Shown in pieces: positions 8,457 through 16,729 of a DNA stretch of 37,513 bases. The translations under genes were made by a program, and so were the position numbers. The notes beneath the pieces were generated by a model. It did no database searches and was not told the origin of the DNA. It saw only the letters and a list, made by a program, of their open reading frames with translations. The stretch's first letter is position 1; each line of letters opens with the position of its first letter. This stretch comes from Gemmatimonadota bacterium (lineage in GTDB: Bacteria > Gemmatimonadota > Gemmatimonadetes > Longimicrobiales > Gaopeijiaceae), in the NCBI GenBank assembly GCA_028874995.1, contig JAPPGM010000141.1, forward strand, positions 1 through 37,513. The letters are read 5' to 3'.

Positions 8457-10697
8457 TTACCTACTGGACACATGCGGCCGCCGGGACGGTTGCCGGGGCC
8501 CCACCCCGGCCAACACCACCCGCGCGTCCACCGGCACCACCCGATCCGGATAGACGAAAAGCGGGTTGACCTCAACCTCCGCCACATCCCGCCACCGCAT
8601 CACGCACTCGGCCACCGCCATCGCCGCCTTCACGATCGGCCCCGACCGCACGGGGTGTCCCCCCCGCGCACCGGCCAGCAGCGCACTCACCTTCAGTTCC
8701 CCGATCGCGGCCTCCACCTCACGCCCGTCCACCGGAAGCACGCGGTGCACCACATCACGCAGCACCTCGACCCAGATCCCCCCGGCTCCCGCGGTCAGCA
8801 CGGGTCCGAGCTGGGGATCGCGGCATGCGCCTACCAGCAGTTCGGCGACCGGCGGTGCGAGCATGGGTGACACGATCGCCGCGCATTCCTCTTCGGGGAA
8901 ACCATGGGCGCGGGCGTACGCGGTAGCGTTGCCGGCGAGGCTCTCGAAAGCTGCCCGCGCTTCAACCTCGCTACCCACATCCAGCACCACGCCCCCGGCG
9001 TCCGATTTGTGGGTGATGTGCTTCGACAGGAGCTTGATCGCGACCGGCCGGCCGGCCCTCCCCGCTGCGGCCGCCGCGTCCTCTGCCGAGCGGACCACCT
9101 CGGCCTGCTCGAACACCAGTCCCACATCGGCCAGCAGCGCGCGCGCCTCCATCTCGTCGAGTACCGTCCTCCCCCCGGCGCGCGCATCACTGATGACGTG
9201 ATGTCGTGATGTGGTGATGCGACGATGTTCGTTCTCGGGACGCCACCGCGCCGAACGCGCCAGCCTCACTCCGCGCCGGTGCACCTCGGCCACCGCCCGG
9301 CACGCCACGTCGAGCGACCCGATCACCGGCACGTGCGCCTCCCGGAAGACATCCAGAGCGGCGCTCCGGTGCGACGCGTACTGGGAGTGAACCACCATCC
9401 CCTTGCCGAGCAGGCGCATCGTCGCCGTCATCGACCGGGCCGCCTCGCCCTCCGCCTCCGCGAGCCCTGGCGAAAAGCGGATCGCGTAGCCCCCGAAGAG
9501 CCCCACCAGCAGCACGACCCCCACGGCGGGATCCGCGGCCAGCACTTCGAGCGCCCGCGCGAAAGCCCCGGGGTCGGCGTCGGCGGCACCGGCGACGTCC
9601 ACCGGCGTGCGGACGGCTGCTGCGGGTCCGAGCAGTTTCCTCAGCCCGGTGGAGGTCTCCGGCGCGAGTTCCGCCAAGGGGACGCCCATTTCGTGCAACG
9701 CGTCGACCGCCAGCGTGCTCTGCCCGCCCCCATCCGACAGAATCGTGACGGCGGCGGCAGTTCCGACCGGCCCGGACGGCTGCGACGCCAGCGCCTCGGC
9801 GACGGACAGCAACTCGTCGGTGCGCCGCACCTCGACCACGCCAGCCTGGGCCAGCCCGGCGCTCAGCCGGTCGTAGGGACCGGCGACGGCGCCCGTGTGT
9901 GAGAGTGCGGCGTGGGCGCCGGCCGCGGTCCGCCCCGACTTGATCGCCACGACGGGCTTCTTGCGGGTGACCGCCGAGGCCGCGCGCAGGAGCGCCCGGG
10001 CATCCGCGCACCCCTCGATGTGCGCGACGACGACCCGAGTCTCGCCGTGGTCTCCCAGGTATTCCAGCACCTCGCCGAAACCGACGTCGGCCTCGTTGCC
10101 GAGTCCGCAGCAGATCGAGATGCCCATCCCCGACCGTTCGGTTACCTGGGTCATGAGGTCGAGGGCGATGTTGCCCGACTGGACCAGCAGCGCGATCCCG
10201 CCGGGACACACCCCCCGGGCCCCGATCAGATTGACGCCGCGCGGGAGGTTGAGCAGGCCCGAGGTGTTTGGTCCGATGATGCGTACGCCGGACTCGCGTG
10301 CCGCGTGCCGCAGCCGCTCCTCCAGCCGCGCGCCGTCCGCTCCCGACTCGCCGAAACCCACCGCCAGCACCACCGCGCCGCCGATCCCGCGTTCGCCGCA
10401 GTCGCGCACCAGTCCGGGGGCGGCGGCCGCCGGAGTGCAGAAGACCGCTAGGTCGGCGGCCTCGGGCAGATGCGCCACCGAAGTGTACGCCGACCGGCCC
10501 AGGATGCTCCCGCCGCCCCGGTTGACCGCGTAGACCTTCCCCGCGTACCCCGATTCGTCCAGGGCGCGGAGTATCTGGTGACCGCGCTTCGTGGGATTCG
10601 CGCTCGCTCCGACGACCGCGATCGAGCGAGGCTCGAAGATGCGATGGAGGGTTGACATGTCAAGTGTAGTTGACATTATGTCATGTGCGAATGACAT
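8457..10697 (-). CDS. Fused ADP-forming acyl-CoA synthetase (acetate-CoA ligase family), alpha-beta fusion
   Basis: The 746-residue protein has the three parts of NDP-forming acyl-CoA synthetases in one chain: a CoA-binding domain (RSIAVVGASANPTKRG at about 24-39), a succinyl-CoA-ligase-like domain with the phosphorylated His267 in LSHTGAVAG, and an ATP-grasp domain from about residue 510 with HITHKSDAGGV. It converts acyl-CoA, ADP and phosphate into acid, CoA and ATP, or the reverse; acyl specificity is unknown. Three in-frame ATGs, at 10697, 10676 and 10658, each read Met-Ser. The first has GAGG five bases upstream and is used here; the last fits the family N-terminus best but has no ribosome site. 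A palindrome array overlaps these starts. The linker before the ATP-grasp domain contains an 8-base tandem repeat. Confidence 0.88.
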   Translation of the reverse strand: MSFAHDIMSTTLDMSTLHRIFEPRSIAVVGASANPTKRGHQILRALDESGYAGKVYAVNRGGGSILGRSAYTSVAHLPEAADLAVFCTPAAAAPGLVRDCGERGIGGAVVLAVGFGESGADGARLEERLRHAARESGVRIIGPNTSGLLNLPRGVNLIGARGVCPGGIALLVQSGNIALDLMTQVTERSGMGISICCGLGNEADVGFGEVLEYLGDHGETRVVVAHIEGCADARALLRAASAVTRKKPVVAIKSGRTAAGAHAALSHTGAVAGPYDRLSAGLAQAGVVEVRRTDELLSVAEALASQPSGPVGTAAAVTILSDGGGQSTLAVDALHEMGVPLAELAPETSTGLRKLLGPAAAVRTPVDVAGAADADPGAFARALEVLAADPAVGVVLLVGLFGGYAIRFSPGLAEAEGEAARSMTATMRLLGKGMVVHSQYASHRSAALDVFREAHVPVIGSLDVACRAVAEVHRRGVRLARSARWRPENEHRRITTSRHHVISDARAGGRTVLDEMEARALLADVGLVFEQAEVVRSAEDAAAAAGRAGRPVAIKLLSKHITHKSDAGGVVLDVGSEVEARAAFESLAGNATAYARAHGFPEEECAAIVSPMLAPPVAELLVGACRDPQLGPVLTAGAGGIWVEVLRDVVHRVLPVDGREVEAAIGELKVSALLAGARGGHPVRSGPIVKAAMAVAECVMRWRDVAEVEVNPLFVYPDRVVPVDARVVLAGVGPRQPSRRPHVSSR
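9191..9230. repeat. Imperfect 8-base tandem repeat, five units, inside the acyl-CoA synthetase linker
   Basis: Five consecutive 8-base units follow TGATGNNG on the plus strand, reading tgatgacg, tgatgtcg, tgatgtgg, tgatgcga and cgatgttc. They lie in the region coding the linker between the succinyl-CoA-ligase and ATP-grasp domains, where the protein reads as a His/Arg/Thr-rich stretch (residues about 490-502). Eight is not a multiple of three, so gain or loss of one unit would shift the frame. Units differ at one to three positions, which lowers the chance of slippage. Confidence 0.7.
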
Positions 10698-10703
10698 GTT
10701 GTC
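10652..10703. promoter_or_regulatory. Array of three inverted repeats at the acyl-CoA synthetase start (candidate operator)
   Basis: Three palindromes are spaced about two helical turns apart. TTGACATGTCAA (10652-10663) is perfect; TGACATTATGTCA (10671-10683) has two 6-base arms around one base; GACATGTTGTC (10693-10703) has 4-base arms. Centres are near 10657, 10677 and 10698, so one face of the helix would present all three. The array spans the three possible start codons of the minus-strand gene. Its half-site TGACAT recurs, and 29 bases of it match an array near 20802. No regulator gene is adjacent; the function is inferred from symmetry alone. Confidence 0.5.
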
Positions 10704-10781
10704 CTCGGAACCTCGAGGGACCGGCCGAATCCCCGAACCGCCGGCCTCGAAGCGCGACGGGGATCTCGGCCCCGTCGATGT

Positions 10782-11606
10782 TCATTTGCCCCGGTACCTG
10801 GGCGGTCGCTTTTCGTGGAAGGCGGCGAGCCCCTCGTGCCAGTCCGCCGTAGCGAAGATCTCCTCCAGCGCGGCACGCTCCCGCTCCAGCGTCTCTTCCC
10901 GGGATAGGGTGGCGGCAGGCCCGATCAGCTTCTTCGCCGAGGCCAGCGGGATTGGAGCGCGGCGGGCGAGCCGGTGCGCCAGACTAGTGGCCTCTTCCAG
11001 AACCTCCCGCGCGGGGACGGCCCGGTTCAGGACGCCCATCGCCGCCGCCTCCGCGCCCGAAAAGAAATCTCCCAGCAGGATGATCTCGCGTGCCTTGAGG
11101 ACGCCGACCCGTTCGGCCAGGGTGTAGACCACGCCGCCGCCCACGAAGGTGCCGAGCGCGACTTCCGGCAGCCGGAGCCTGGCGTCTTCGGCAACGACCG
11201 CGAAGTCCGCCGACAGGGCTAGCTCGAGCCCCGCGCCGATCGCGTGCCCGTTCACCGCCGCCACGACGGGGGTGCCGATCGTCTGAATCAGGCGGTTGGC
11301 GCGCTGGGCCGCCTCGATGTAGCGGCGTCGTTCCTCTGGCGGCTGCGGACGATCGCGGTGCGCCTTGAGGTCGGCGCCCGCGCAGAAGGCGCGTCCGGAC
11401 CCGGTGAGGATCACGCAGCGGATATCCCGGTCCGCGTCCGCGTCCTCGAGCTCGGCGACCAGGCGCTGGTAGAGCGGCAGAGTGACCGCGTTCAGCCTGT
11501 GCGGCTTGTTCAGCGTCAGCGTAAGGAGGGGGCCGCCGCGGCGGGAGAGCAACGGGTCGGGGGGCGTGACGGACGGGGTCCGGGTCGGGGCGCCACTACC
11601 TCCCAT
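10782..11606 (-). CDS. Enoyl-CoA hydratase/isomerase (crotonase family)
   Basis: The 274-residue protein has the crotonase oxyanion motif GRAFCAGADL at about 71-80, then HAIGAGLELALSADF with Glu128 and RLPEVALGTF with Glu148. These match the two glutamates that add water to the enoyl-CoA double bond in rat mitochondrial hydratase, so hydratase activity is likely. The end HEGLAAFHEKRPPRYRGK is the usual family terminus. The ATG at 11606 overlaps the end of the D-aminoacylase-like gene by 11 bases and has GGAGG eleven bases upstream; a start further upstream would run deeper into that gene. The pair is therefore translationally linked, though the two functions have no obvious connection. Thiolase and acyl-CoA synthetase genes nearby point to acyl-CoA breakdown. 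Confidence 0.87.
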   Translation of the reverse strand: MGGSGAPTRTPSVTPPDPLLSRRGGPLLTLTLNKPHRLNAVTLPLYQRLVAELEDADADRDIRCVILTGSGRAFCAGADLKAHRDRPQPPEERRRYIEAAQRANRLIQTIGTPVVAAVNGHAIGAGLELALSADFAVVAEDARLRLPEVALGTFVGGGVVYTLAERVGVLKAREIILLGDFFSGAEAAAMGVLNRAVPAREVLEEATSLAHRLARRAPIPLASAKKLIGPAATLSREETLERERAALEEIFATADWHEGLAAFHEKRPPRYRGK

Positions 11607-13185
11607 CGAAGGTTGCGCCTCCCCGCACGAGCGGACGCCCCGCGAGCGCCATCGTGGCCTCTCCGTCACGGATGGCGAACACCCCGTTCACGAGTACGTG
11701 GACCGTGCCGCGCGAGTACTGGTGGGGGTTCTCGTAGGTGGCTACGTCATCGAGCGTCTCGAGGTCCACGACAGTGATGTCCGCCAGGTATCCCTTGCGG
11801 AGGTATCCCCGCTCCGGCCACCCGAGGAAGTCCGCGGCGAGACCGGTCATGGAGCGGACGGTGTAGGGCAGGGTGAGGAGCCCTTCGTCCAGCACCAGGT
11901 CGCGGATCTTCTTCGTGAAGGACCCGAAGGCGCGGGGGTGGGTGACGGGGCGGCTGGGCCCGGGATCGCGGCCGTCGGTGCAGGTCATCATCCAGTCGCG
12001 GCCGGCGAGGTAGCGCAGGTTTTCGCCGTCGTAGAGGCCGAGATTCATCACCGCGGCGTTGCCGTCGCGCAGAATGCGCCGAGCTGCGGCGGGAGCCTCC
12101 ATGCCCCATTCGTCGGCCACCTCCGCGAGGGTCCTGCCGTTCAGTTCGGGTCGCCGGTCCGCGAAGAGGAGCTTGTCGGCGCCACCCCGGATCGCGAGCA
12201 TCTCGCGCGTCTGCCGGTCGATGATCTCCACCGTGTCGGGGTGGTCGAAGCGCCGCACCATGGCGGTGTCTCCCCCCTCCACCGCCCAGCCCGGGATGGT
12301 GTAGGAACGCAGGTTGGACTGGGTCGCGGTGTAGGAGTGGTGGGCACCCGCGACCTCTACCCCACGCGCCCGCGCGGCTTCGATCAGCGCGGCCCCCTCG
12401 TCGGCCCGACCGTAGTTGTGCGCGCCCTGGGCGTTGAAATGGCTGAAGATGACCTTCGTCCCCGCCTCCTCCCCGATCCGGATACCCTCGGCGGTCGACT
12501 TCAGGTATCCGAACGGCGGATAGGCCGCACCCAGGTCCCGGTCGTGCGTGTCGTAGATCGCCCCCGGGTACTCCGCGGCGACCCGGTTCAGCGCAATGAC
12601 CTCCTCGGTCTCGGCGTAGTTGCCCGGCAGGTAGAACAGCCCGGACGACAGGCCGTAGGCGCCCTCGTCCATCCCCTGCCGCACGAGTGCGCGCATCTCG
12701 TCGAGCTCTCCGGCATCGGGTGCGCGGTCCTCCATCCCCATCACCCACGCCCGCACCGAGTTGTGGCCCACGAAGAGAAACGCGTTCACGCCGATCCCGT
12801 CCTCCTCCCAGCCACTCAACCTCGCCGCCACCTCCGCGCTCCCGCCCCCGTCCACCCCCAGCGCCACGCTCGTGATCCCCTGGTACAGGAACGCGCGCGC
12901 GTCACGTCCGTGAGCGGTTTCCAGCTCCGCGTGCGAGTGCATGTCGATGAACCCCGGCGTTACCACCAGTCCGGTCACGTCGAGGGTGTCCGACGCCTCG
13001 ACCTCGGCCGCCGCCGCGTCCCCCACGAAGACGATGCGGTCGCCCGCTACCGCGACATCGGCGGTGGCGGCCTCCTCACCGGTGCCGTCAAGCGTCGAAC
13101 CTCCCGCGAGCAGCAGGTCAGCGGGCGGGTTGTGACCGGCACACGCCGCTAGCGTTACAAGGGAGGCGCAAATGACAACCAGCAT
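11596..13185 (-). CDS. D-aminoacylase-like metal-dependent amidohydrolase lipoprotein
   Basis: The 529-residue protein starts with a lipoprotein signal ending LAAC (Cys15), then an amidohydrolase fold. GFIDMHSHAE carries the metal ligands His83 and His85; later come FSHFNAQG, AGAHHSYT and CTDGRDPG, with the Asp of the last probably equivalent to the catalytic Asp. The architecture, ending with a small beta domain (KGYLADITVVDLET), is that of N-acyl-D-amino-acid deacylases. The position that is a metal-binding Cys in the Alcaligenes enzyme (usually GxCG after the GIT segment) reads GVDGGG here, so Asp replaces Cys. It should act outside the cytoplasm on N-acyl or cyclic amide substrates, not further defined. 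The ATG at 13185 begins the signal. The LVIVD-type lipoprotein gene lies 102 bases upstream on the same strand. Confidence 0.83.
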   Translation of the reverse strand: MLVVICASLVTLAACAGHNPPADLLLAGGSTLDGTGEEAATADVAVAGDRIVFVGDAAAAEVEASDTLDVTGLVVTPGFIDMHSHAELETAHGRDARAFLYQGITSVALGVDGGGSAEVAARLSGWEEDGIGVNAFLFVGHNSVRAWVMGMEDRAPDAGELDEMRALVRQGMDEGAYGLSSGLFYLPGNYAETEEVIALNRVAAEYPGAIYDTHDRDLGAAYPPFGYLKSTAEGIRIGEEAGTKVIFSHFNAQGAHNYGRADEGAALIEAARARGVEVAGAHHSYTATQSNLRSYTIPGWAVEGGDTAMVRRFDHPDTVEIIDRQTREMLAIRGGADKLLFADRRPELNGRTLAEVADEWGMEAPAAARRILRDGNAAVMNLGLYDGENLRYLAGRDWMMTCTDGRDPGPSRPVTHPRAFGSFTKKIRDLVLDEGLLTLPYTVRSMTGLAADFLGWPERGYLRKGYLADITVVDLETLDDVATYENPHQYSRGTVHVLVNGVFAIRDGEATMALAGRPLVRGGATFDGR

Positions 13186-13287
13186 TCCGTGAGGGTCTGT
13201 TCCGCGGGCTCCCGGGGTATGCGAACGTCGGCGCGCCGGAACCAGCTTGCGTCTCACGGTGTCGCCGGGTGGGGCCCGCAACCGCGG

Positions 13288-14583
13288 TTAGTTCGCTCTC
13301 TTCACGAACAGGACTCCGCCACCCATCGAAGACACCGGAATCACGCCGCTTGCGAAGAACGGATAGTTGCTCCAGGAGCCCCACAACGCCGGCTCGTCGG
13401 GAGCGCCGGTTTCGGTGTTGAAGAACGCGACTTCCGCCGGATTCTCACGATTCGAGATGTCCAGAATCCGAAGCCCGGCAGCGTAGTTGGACTGGTACAT
13501 CAGATCGCCCACCACAAAGAGGTTGTGATCCGATGCCGACGTAATGTGGTCGAATTCGCGGGTGACGATCGGGTCGTCGAGATCCTTCACGTCCCACACG
13601 AGCGTACGCGTTTTGCCCCTGTTGTACTCGTCCAACTCGTCGTTCATGTAGAGATACTCGTGCGCCTCATCGAGCCACCCCTGGTGGGTGTATCCCAGGT
13701 CGGGATAGGACACCCCGGCCAACGCCGCCGGGTTGGCCTTGTCCGATACGTCGGCGATGCTCAACGCCGTCTCGTTGGAGCCGAAACAGATTTCCTTGCC
13801 ACGATGGTCGGTATCGGGGCCGCGGTAGACGACGCAAATCGCGTCGTGTGTGTAGCCCGTCTTCCTGTTGCCGGTGGACCTGTCGGCGAAGCAGCCCGCG
13901 AACTGCGGATCCGTTGGCGTCCGGATGTCGATCATGTGAAGACCTCCGCCGCAGGTTTCGTTTCCGCCATTGCCACCGACGGAGTATGCGAAGCCGGTCT
14001 CCGTGTTGATGACGATGTTGTGGGCGCTGTGGATCCTGTCGTAGATGATGGTCGCCGGGAAGGTCTGCGGGGGATTCGATACGCTACGCAGCCGCGTCAG
14101 GTCGAAAACCTGCATGCCGTGCTCGCCGGCGAGGTCGGCCACGATGAAGGCGTGATCATCGTACACCTTGATGTCGCGCCAGAGACTCGGTGTCGCCCCC
14201 TCGGTCAAAGGCAGGCTTCCCGCATGGACGGGCCGCTCCGGATCCTCGAGGCTGACGAAAGACGTTCCGCGTGAGTGACCGACCAGCGCCCATTCGATTC
14301 CGGTCTGGGGGTCGGTCCAACCCCAGATGTCGTTCGCGTTCCCTCCCGAGTTGCCTATTTCGGCGAGCGTGAGCCAGGACATCAGGTTCACGCCGTCGCA
14401 AGCGAACTCACCGGCTGTACCGTCGCTGCATGCCCTGAAACCGCTGGGCTCCACGGTCGTCGTGGTGTCGGTCGGGGGGTCGATCGGGCCGGGTCGGTCG
14501 GGCTCCCCGCACGCTACGGCGAAGGCCGCGACAGCGAGAGTACATCCGAGCCATCTGGTAAATCCCGGCTTGCTTGTCGACAC
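13288..14583 (-). CDS. LVIVD-repeat (choice-of-anchor B type) lipoprotein
   Basis: The 431-residue protein has a lipoprotein signal ending FAVAC (Cys25) and a Thr/Pro-rich tether. A beta-propeller follows, built of repeats like ALVGHSRGTSFVSLEDPERP, AFIVADLAGEHGMQVFDLT and AAGLRILDISNRENP. These are LVIVD-type repeats seen in 'choice-of-anchor B' surface proteins; the biochemical role is unknown. Conserved His and Asp are visible in several blades (HSAHNIV, YTHDAICV, YTHQGWL, SASDHNLF), which could mark a metal or ligand site; that is inference. The start is GTG at 14583: GGGGAGG stands five bases upstream, and the encoded signal begins directly after it. A sigma70-like promoter is visible at 14616-14644. 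The D-aminoacylase-like gene follows 102 bases downstream. Confidence 0.82.
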   Translation of the reverse strand: MSTSKPGFTRWLGCTLAVAAFAVACGEPDRPGPIDPPTDTTTTVEPSGFRACSDGTAGEFACDGVNLMSWLTLAEIGNSGGNANDIWGWTDPQTGIEWALVGHSRGTSFVSLEDPERPVHAGSLPLTEGATPSLWRDIKVYDDHAFIVADLAGEHGMQVFDLTRLRSVSNPPQTFPATIIYDRIHSAHNIVINTETGFAYSVGGNGGNETCGGGLHMIDIRTPTDPQFAGCFADRSTGNRKTGYTHDAICVVYRGPDTDHRGKEICFGSNETALSIADVSDKANPAALAGVSYPDLGYTHQGWLDEAHEYLYMNDELDEYNRGKTRTLVWDVKDLDDPIVTREFDHITSASDHNLFVVGDLMYQSNYAAGLRILDISNRENPAEVAFFNTETGAPDEPALWGSWSNYPFFASGVIPVSSMGGGVLFVKRAN

Positions 14584-14615
14584 ATCAGCCTCCCCGTGTT
14601 AGAGCTTCCCCCGCC

Positions 14616-14644
14616 ATTGTATGCAATCAGCGGGCACCCGGCAA
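14616..14644 (-). promoter_or_regulatory. Predicted sigma70-type promoter for the LVIVD-type lipoprotein gene
   Basis: On the minus strand the -35 hexamer TTGCCG (14644-14639) and the -10 hexamer TACAAT (14621-14616) are separated by 17 bases. The GTG start of the lipoprotein gene lies 33 bases downstream of the -10, leaving room for the GGGGAGG site. Agreement is 4 of 6 at -35 and 5 of 6 at -10. Confidence 0.5.
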
Positions 14645-14736
14645 CAGCAGCCCGGAAGATCCGGGGTTCAGTACCAGTTTCCCACAGTTACTTGGGGACG
14701 GCTGACCATGTCCTGCAGGTGTTATCGACCGGCTGG

Positions 14737-15345
14737 TTACCGATGCCTCAAATCCACCACCAGCCGAGGGGTGCCCAGCATCTCGAGGATTCGATAGTCG
14801 ACCTTGCTCCGGACGGCCAGAATCCACTTCACCCTGTCTCCCTCGTCGCAGGTCTGGGTCGCACCGACCATTGTCGGAAAGTCCAGGGTGCGTTCGCGGT
14901 CTTCCACCAGCGGTGTTCCACCTTCGTTCGACCGCGCCCGCTCGAACTCGACGACGAGGTGGGCGGGGGCTTCGCCTGCCGATTCGGTGCCGTCGCATCC
15001 GCCGCCGCCTTCGGTCGCGTACGCCAGCCGGTATCCGGAAATGCGGTTGCCGAAGGTGAACACGACCCTGTCGTAGCCCTCGAATGTCTCCGTGGTGACG
15101 GCGCTGAGCGTGCCTGGCTCGGCGTCGGGGTTGGCGTCCTTCGAGACCTTGTTTCCGGACCAGGGCATATTCAGGCGGATCTCCGCCGAATCCAGGTTGC
15201 CGTAGTCCAGCTCGGTCAGGGTCTCGCGCGGATTCTCGGTTGAGACATAGGGGTCCAGATCGCGCTCCTCGCCGCAGCCCGCCGCGAGCAGGACGAGCAG
15301 GGGGATGAGGAGGGGGCAGGTGTTGCGATACGATATCCTGAGCAC
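14737..15345 (-). CDS. AMIN-like-domain lipoprotein
   Basis: The 202-residue protein has a lipoprotein signal ending LAAGC (Cys24), a short tether, and one domain of about 150 residues. Within it, GYDRVVFTFGNRISGYRLAYA and APAHLVVEFERA resemble the AMIN-like domain found in secreted proteins of actinobacteria and others; the match is by recollection and moderate. A cysteine pair (GGGGCDGTES and ATQTCDEGD) could form a disulfide. AMIN-like domains are thought to bind cell-wall or surface polymers; nothing here identifies the ligand. The start is GTG at 15345 with AAGGA eight bases upstream. The gene lies 79 bases beyond the sufS stop on the same strand; it may have its own promoter, and a role in Fe-S assembly is not implied. 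Confidence 0.7.
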   Translation of the reverse strand: MLRISYRNTCPLLIPLLVLLAAGCGEERDLDPYVSTENPRETLTELDYGNLDSAEIRLNMPWSGNKVSKDANPDAEPGTLSAVTTETFEGYDRVVFTFGNRISGYRLAYATEGGGGCDGTESAGEAPAHLVVEFERARSNEGGTPLVEDRERTLDFPTMVGATQTCDEGDRVKWILAVRSKVDYRILEMLGTPRLVVDLRHR

Positions 15346-15424
15346 TCGATTTTTCCTTTCTGGCCCCGCGGTTCGTGCGGGCAGGCCCGTGGCCTCAAGC
15401 AGCGGTCAAGTCACAAAATAACGA

Positions 15425-16729
15425 CTATCCGAGCAGGATGCGCCGCGCGGTCTCCACCCCCTCGACAAGTCGCTCGACCTCTTGGACGGTGTTGTACAGG
15501 TAGAAGGATGCCCTCGTCGTCGCCGTCAGCCCGTAGCGGTCGACGACCAGCTGCGCGCAATGGTGCCCGGCCCGTACCGCGATGCCCTGCGCGTCCAGCA
15601 TGGTCGCCACGTCCTGGGCGGAAGTTCCGTCGATCACGAACGGGACCACACCGCCGCGCTCGGCCGGGTCGGCCGGCCCGAGGATCCGCATGCCCTCCAC
15701 CCGGGCGAGCCCCGCCATCGCCGCCCGCGTCAGCGCCATCTCGTGCTCGTGGATGGCGGCCATTCCCACGCCGTCCAGGTAGTCGACCGCGGCCGCCATC
15801 CCCACGGCTCCCGCGATGTTGGGCGTACCGGCTTCGAACTTGTGGGGCACTTCGGCCCAGGTGCTGTGGTCGTGGTAGACGCGCTCGATCATCTCGCCGC
15901 CACCCTGGTAGGGCGGCATCTCCTCGAGGAGCGGCCTCCTTCCCCACAGCGCGCCCATTCCGGTCGGGCCGCACATCTTGTGCCCCGAGAAGGCGTAGAA
16001 GTCGCATCCCAGTTGCTGCACGTCGACCGGCATATGCGGCGCGCCCTGGGCACCGTCCAGGACGTAGACGGCGTCGCTCCTCTCCCTCACCAGCGCCCCG
16101 ATCTCCCGGACCGGATTGATCGTGCCCAGCGCGTTGGACATGTGGGACAACGAAACGACCCGGGTGCGAGCGCCCAGCAGCGCCGCGAGCCGGTCCAGAT
16201 CGAGGTGGCCGTCCCCGGTCAGGCCGACATAGCGCAGCCTTGCCCCGCTGCGCTCTGCCAACAGCTGCCAGGGGACCAGGTTCGAGTGGTGCTCCATCTC
16301 GGAGATGACGATCTCGTCACCGTGCGCCACACGGGCCCGGCCGATCGAGAACGCCACGAGGTTGAGCGCCTCGCTCGTGCCCCGCGTCCACACGAGTTCG
16401 TGCGAATCGGCGGCGTTCAGCCAGCGAGCGACGCGTTCCCGGCTCGACTCGTAGGCCTCGGTGGCCCGGCGGGCCAGTTCGTGCACGCCGCGGTGGACAT
16501 TGGCATGGTCCCGCAGGTAGTAGGCGCTGATCGCGTCGATCACCTGGCGGGGCTTCTGGGATGAGGCGGCGTTGTCGAGGTAGACCAGGGGCTTGCCGTC
16601 TACCGTCTGGTCCAGGATGGGGAAGTCGCGGCGCACCGCGGCCGTGTTCAGCGGGGGCGGTACAACGGTGCCGGGGGCCGCGCTGTCGAGGGTGTGGCGC
16701 TCAGTCGAGCCGGACGTAGATGTCGCCAT
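15425..16729 (-). CDS. sufS: Cysteine desulfurase SufS
   Basis: The 434-residue protein is a group II cysteine desulfurase. It has YLDNAASSQKP near residue 50, the cofactor-lid His pair in EMEHHSNLVPWQ, the PLP Lys251 in FSGHKMCGPTG, and the persulfide-carrying Cys391 in RAGHHCAQ. It takes sulfur from cysteine, leaving alanine, and feeds it to the SufBCD scaffold. An N-terminal extension of about 25 residues precedes the usual start of the fold. The ATG at 16729 overlaps the end of the Rieske gene by 29 bases, so the two are co-translated. It is the last gene of the suf operon. Neither SufE nor SufU, the usual sulfur acceptors, is encoded between the suf genes, so the acceptor must be elsewhere or replaced. 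Confidence 0.93.
   Translation of the reverse strand: MATSTSGSTERHTLDSAAPGTVVPPPLNTAAVRRDFPILDQTVDGKPLVYLDNAASSQKPRQVIDAISAYYLRDHANVHRGVHELARRATEAYESSRERVARWLNAADSHELVWTRGTSEALNLVAFSIGRARVAHGDEIVISEMEHHSNLVPWQLLAERSGARLRYVGLTGDGHLDLDRLAALLGARTRVVSLSHMSNALGTINPVREIGALVRERSDAVYVLDGAQGAPHMPVDVQQLGCDFYAFSGHKMCGPTGMGALWGRRPLLEEMPPYQGGGEMIERVYHDHSTWAEVPHKFEAGTPNIAGAVGMAAAVDYLDGVGMAAIHEHEMALTRAAMAGLARVEGMRILGPADPAERGGVVPFVIDGTSAQDVATMLDAQGIAVRAGHHCAQLVVDRYGLTATTRASFYLYNTVQEVERLVEGVETARRILLG

Noticed and set aside
11482-13152. 556-codon open frame on the plus strand opposite the D-aminoacylase-like gene
   Set aside because: Antisense shadow of a gene with clear metal motifs; the protein is rich in Arg, Val and Gly with no pattern.
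14651-14665. Small hairpin CCGGA-AGA-TCCGG as a terminator of the AMIN-like gene
   Set aside because: Short stem, no T tract on the minus strand; it lies in the promoter region of the next gene.
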